The notes under the pieces were generated by a model. It was not told the origin of the DNA. It saw nothing but the letters and a program-made list of their open reading frames with translations, and made no database searches. 6,295 nt of DNA from CAZUSP01 sp964623505. GTDB lineage: Bacteria > Patescibacteriota > Minisyncoccia > Minisyncoccales > UBA1441. Of the stretch, positions 5,236 to 6,295 are shown in pieces; position 1 is the first letter of the stretch; each line of letters starts with the position of its first letter. Made by a program: the position numbers and the translations under genes. The stretch is from NCBI GenBank assembly GCA_964623505.1, contig CAZUSP010000021.1, positions 1-6,295 of the forward strand. The letters run 5' to 3'.

Positions 5236-6295
5236 AATCTCGAATCTTCATCTGGGCCTGGATCTGCCTTAAAGTATCCATGATCACCGAAACAACGATC
5301 AAAAGCGAAGTTCCTCCGATCATGAACTGAAAAGCTCCAATTCCGGTTGCTCCCTGAATAATCGAGGGGACCAAAGCAATGAATCCCAGGAAAAAAGCTC
5401 CAACGAATAAACATCTTTTCAAGATGTAATTGAGATGAGCTCCCGTCGGTCGGCCGGGCCTGATCCCCGGAATAAAAGCGCCTGATTTCTGCAGATTTTC
5501 AGCAATCTTATTGGGCTCAAAAGTAACGGAAGTATAGAAATAGGTAAAAGCAACAATCATCAAGAAATAGGTTAGGCCGTACAACCAGGGATTGGCCATG
5601 TACCAAGATATGCCCGAAGCGATTCCGGCCAAAATAGCATTCGGCGAGCCGTCCCAGAACTGGGTCAGCATTTGCGGAAAGCTCATCACCGCCAAGGCGA
5701 AAATGATCGGCATAACTCCCGCCGGATTGACGTTCAAAGGAAGATAGGTCGAGGAGCCGCCATACACCTTCATTCCCCGGACTCTTTTGGTGTGAGCCAC
5801 CGGGATATTCCTTTTGCCTTCATTGATCAAAACAACCAGGGTGATGATCAGCAGTCCAGCCGTCAAGAAAACCAACAGCAAAGGTATCATTTCCACCCGC
5901 CAATCAGCGACAACTTGAGCCAGGGCCATTGGAATACCGGCAATGATACCGGCAAATATCAAAAGAGAAACACCGTTGCCAATGCCTTTTTCGGTGATCA
6001 TCTCGCCCAGCCACATCAGAACCACTGCTCCGGCGGTGACTGTTATCAGAAAATTAAACATGGCCCAGGCTGAAAAATCAGCAATGATCTCCTGATTCCG
6101 AAGCAAAGCCATCATGGCATAACCTTGAAGGGCAGCCAGCGGAACTGTCAGCAGTCGGCCATATTGATTGAATTTCCGACGGCCGCTTTCACCTTCGTCT
6201 CGATAGAGCCTTTCCAGGAACGGAAAGATCATTGTTCCCAGCTGAAGAATAATAACGGCAGTAATGTAAGGACCCATGCCCAAGAGAACAATGGA
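5222..6295 (-). CDS. secY: Preprotein translocase subunit SecY, C-terminal 357 residues (5' end outside the window)
   Basis: SecY is the channel-forming subunit of the SecYEG translocon in the inner membrane; it passes unfolded preproteins outward and lets membrane segments exit sideways. The frame is open to the window edge and begins SIVLLGMGPYITA, which matches the end of transmembrane helix 2, so about 75 N-terminal residues (helix 1 and the plug) are missing. Visible landmarks, numbered from the first residue in the window, are the family signature GEMITEKGIGNG (about 97-108) at helices 4-5, the cytosolic loop with NEGKRNIPV (about 158-166), the segment LPLNVNPAGVMPIIFA at helix 7 (about 185-200), and the loop KSGAFIPGIRPGRPT (about 270-284) that contacts SecA or the ribosome. 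The end, KIRDYENF, is typical. Helices 3-10 are evident as hydrophobic stretches. It ends in TAA and overlaps adk by 14 bases if the upstream adk start is used. Identity is certain; an apparent TTG start at 6283 is internal. Confidence 0.97.
   Translation of the reverse strand, partial: SIVLLGMGPYITAVIILQLGTMIFPFLERLYRDEGESGRRKFNQYGRLLTVPLAALQGYAMMALLRNQEIIADFSAWAMFNFLITVTAGAVVLMWLGEMITEKGIGNGVSLLIFAGIIAGIPMALAQVVADWRVEMIPLLLVFLTAGLLIITLVVLINEGKRNIPVAHTKRVRGMKVYGGSSTYLPLNVNPAGVMPIIFALAVMSFPQMLTQFWDGSPNAILAGIASGISWYMANPWLYGLTYFLMIVAFTYFYTSVTFEPNKIAENLQKSGAFIPGIRPGRPTGAHLNYILKRCLFVGAFFLGFIALVPSIIQGATGIGAFQFMIGGTSLLIVVSVIMDTLRQIQAQMKIRDYENF

Noticed and set aside
5934..5957. Short tandem repeat around ATACCGGCAA
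   Set aside because: It encodes the conserved repeated AGIIAGI segment of SecY; protein constraint explains it.

Overview
This window reads as a piece of a small-genome bacterial chromosome, most likely from the Candidate Phyla Radiation (Patescibacteria). The pointers are a bacterial SecY-Adk-Map gene order, an alanyl-tRNA synthetase that stops right after its editing domain, a membrane-anchored protein with a phage baseplate-J-like domain of a kind I associate with these bacteria, and very tight gene packing. The lineage is an inference; no rRNA or other marker is present. The genetic code looks standard: TGA ends two genes in places where reading on makes no sense, and the four conserved housekeeping genes have no internal TGA.

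Everything recognisable is on the minus strand, so transcription runs from high to low coordinates. First comes the 3' part of secY (6295-5222, cut by the window edge), then adk (5235-4633), map (4646-3906), a YkuK/DUF458 RNase H-like gene (3906-3400), alaS (3397-1619) and a single-pass membrane protein with a baseplate-J-like domain (1626-400). Four of the five junctions overlap (14, 14, 1 and 8 bases) and the fifth has a 2-base gap. This looks like one translationally coupled operon joining protein export, nucleotide balance, protein maturation and tRNA charging to two less understood proteins.

Behind it, 399-125 is AT-rich. It holds a small reading frame with a good ribosome binding site but an in-frame TGA (383/377-198). 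It also holds a near-consensus promoter (212-185) that appears to drive a separate gene, of which only the first 41 codons (a membrane anchor) lie in the window (124-1). I see no tRNA, rRNA, CRISPR array, insertion sequence or convincing intrinsic terminator.

Most of the window is ordinary housekeeping. The points that merit a second look are the TGA-split small gene, the baseplate-J-like membrane protein, the DUF458 protein inside a core operon, and the short AlaRS with an extra cysteine cluster.
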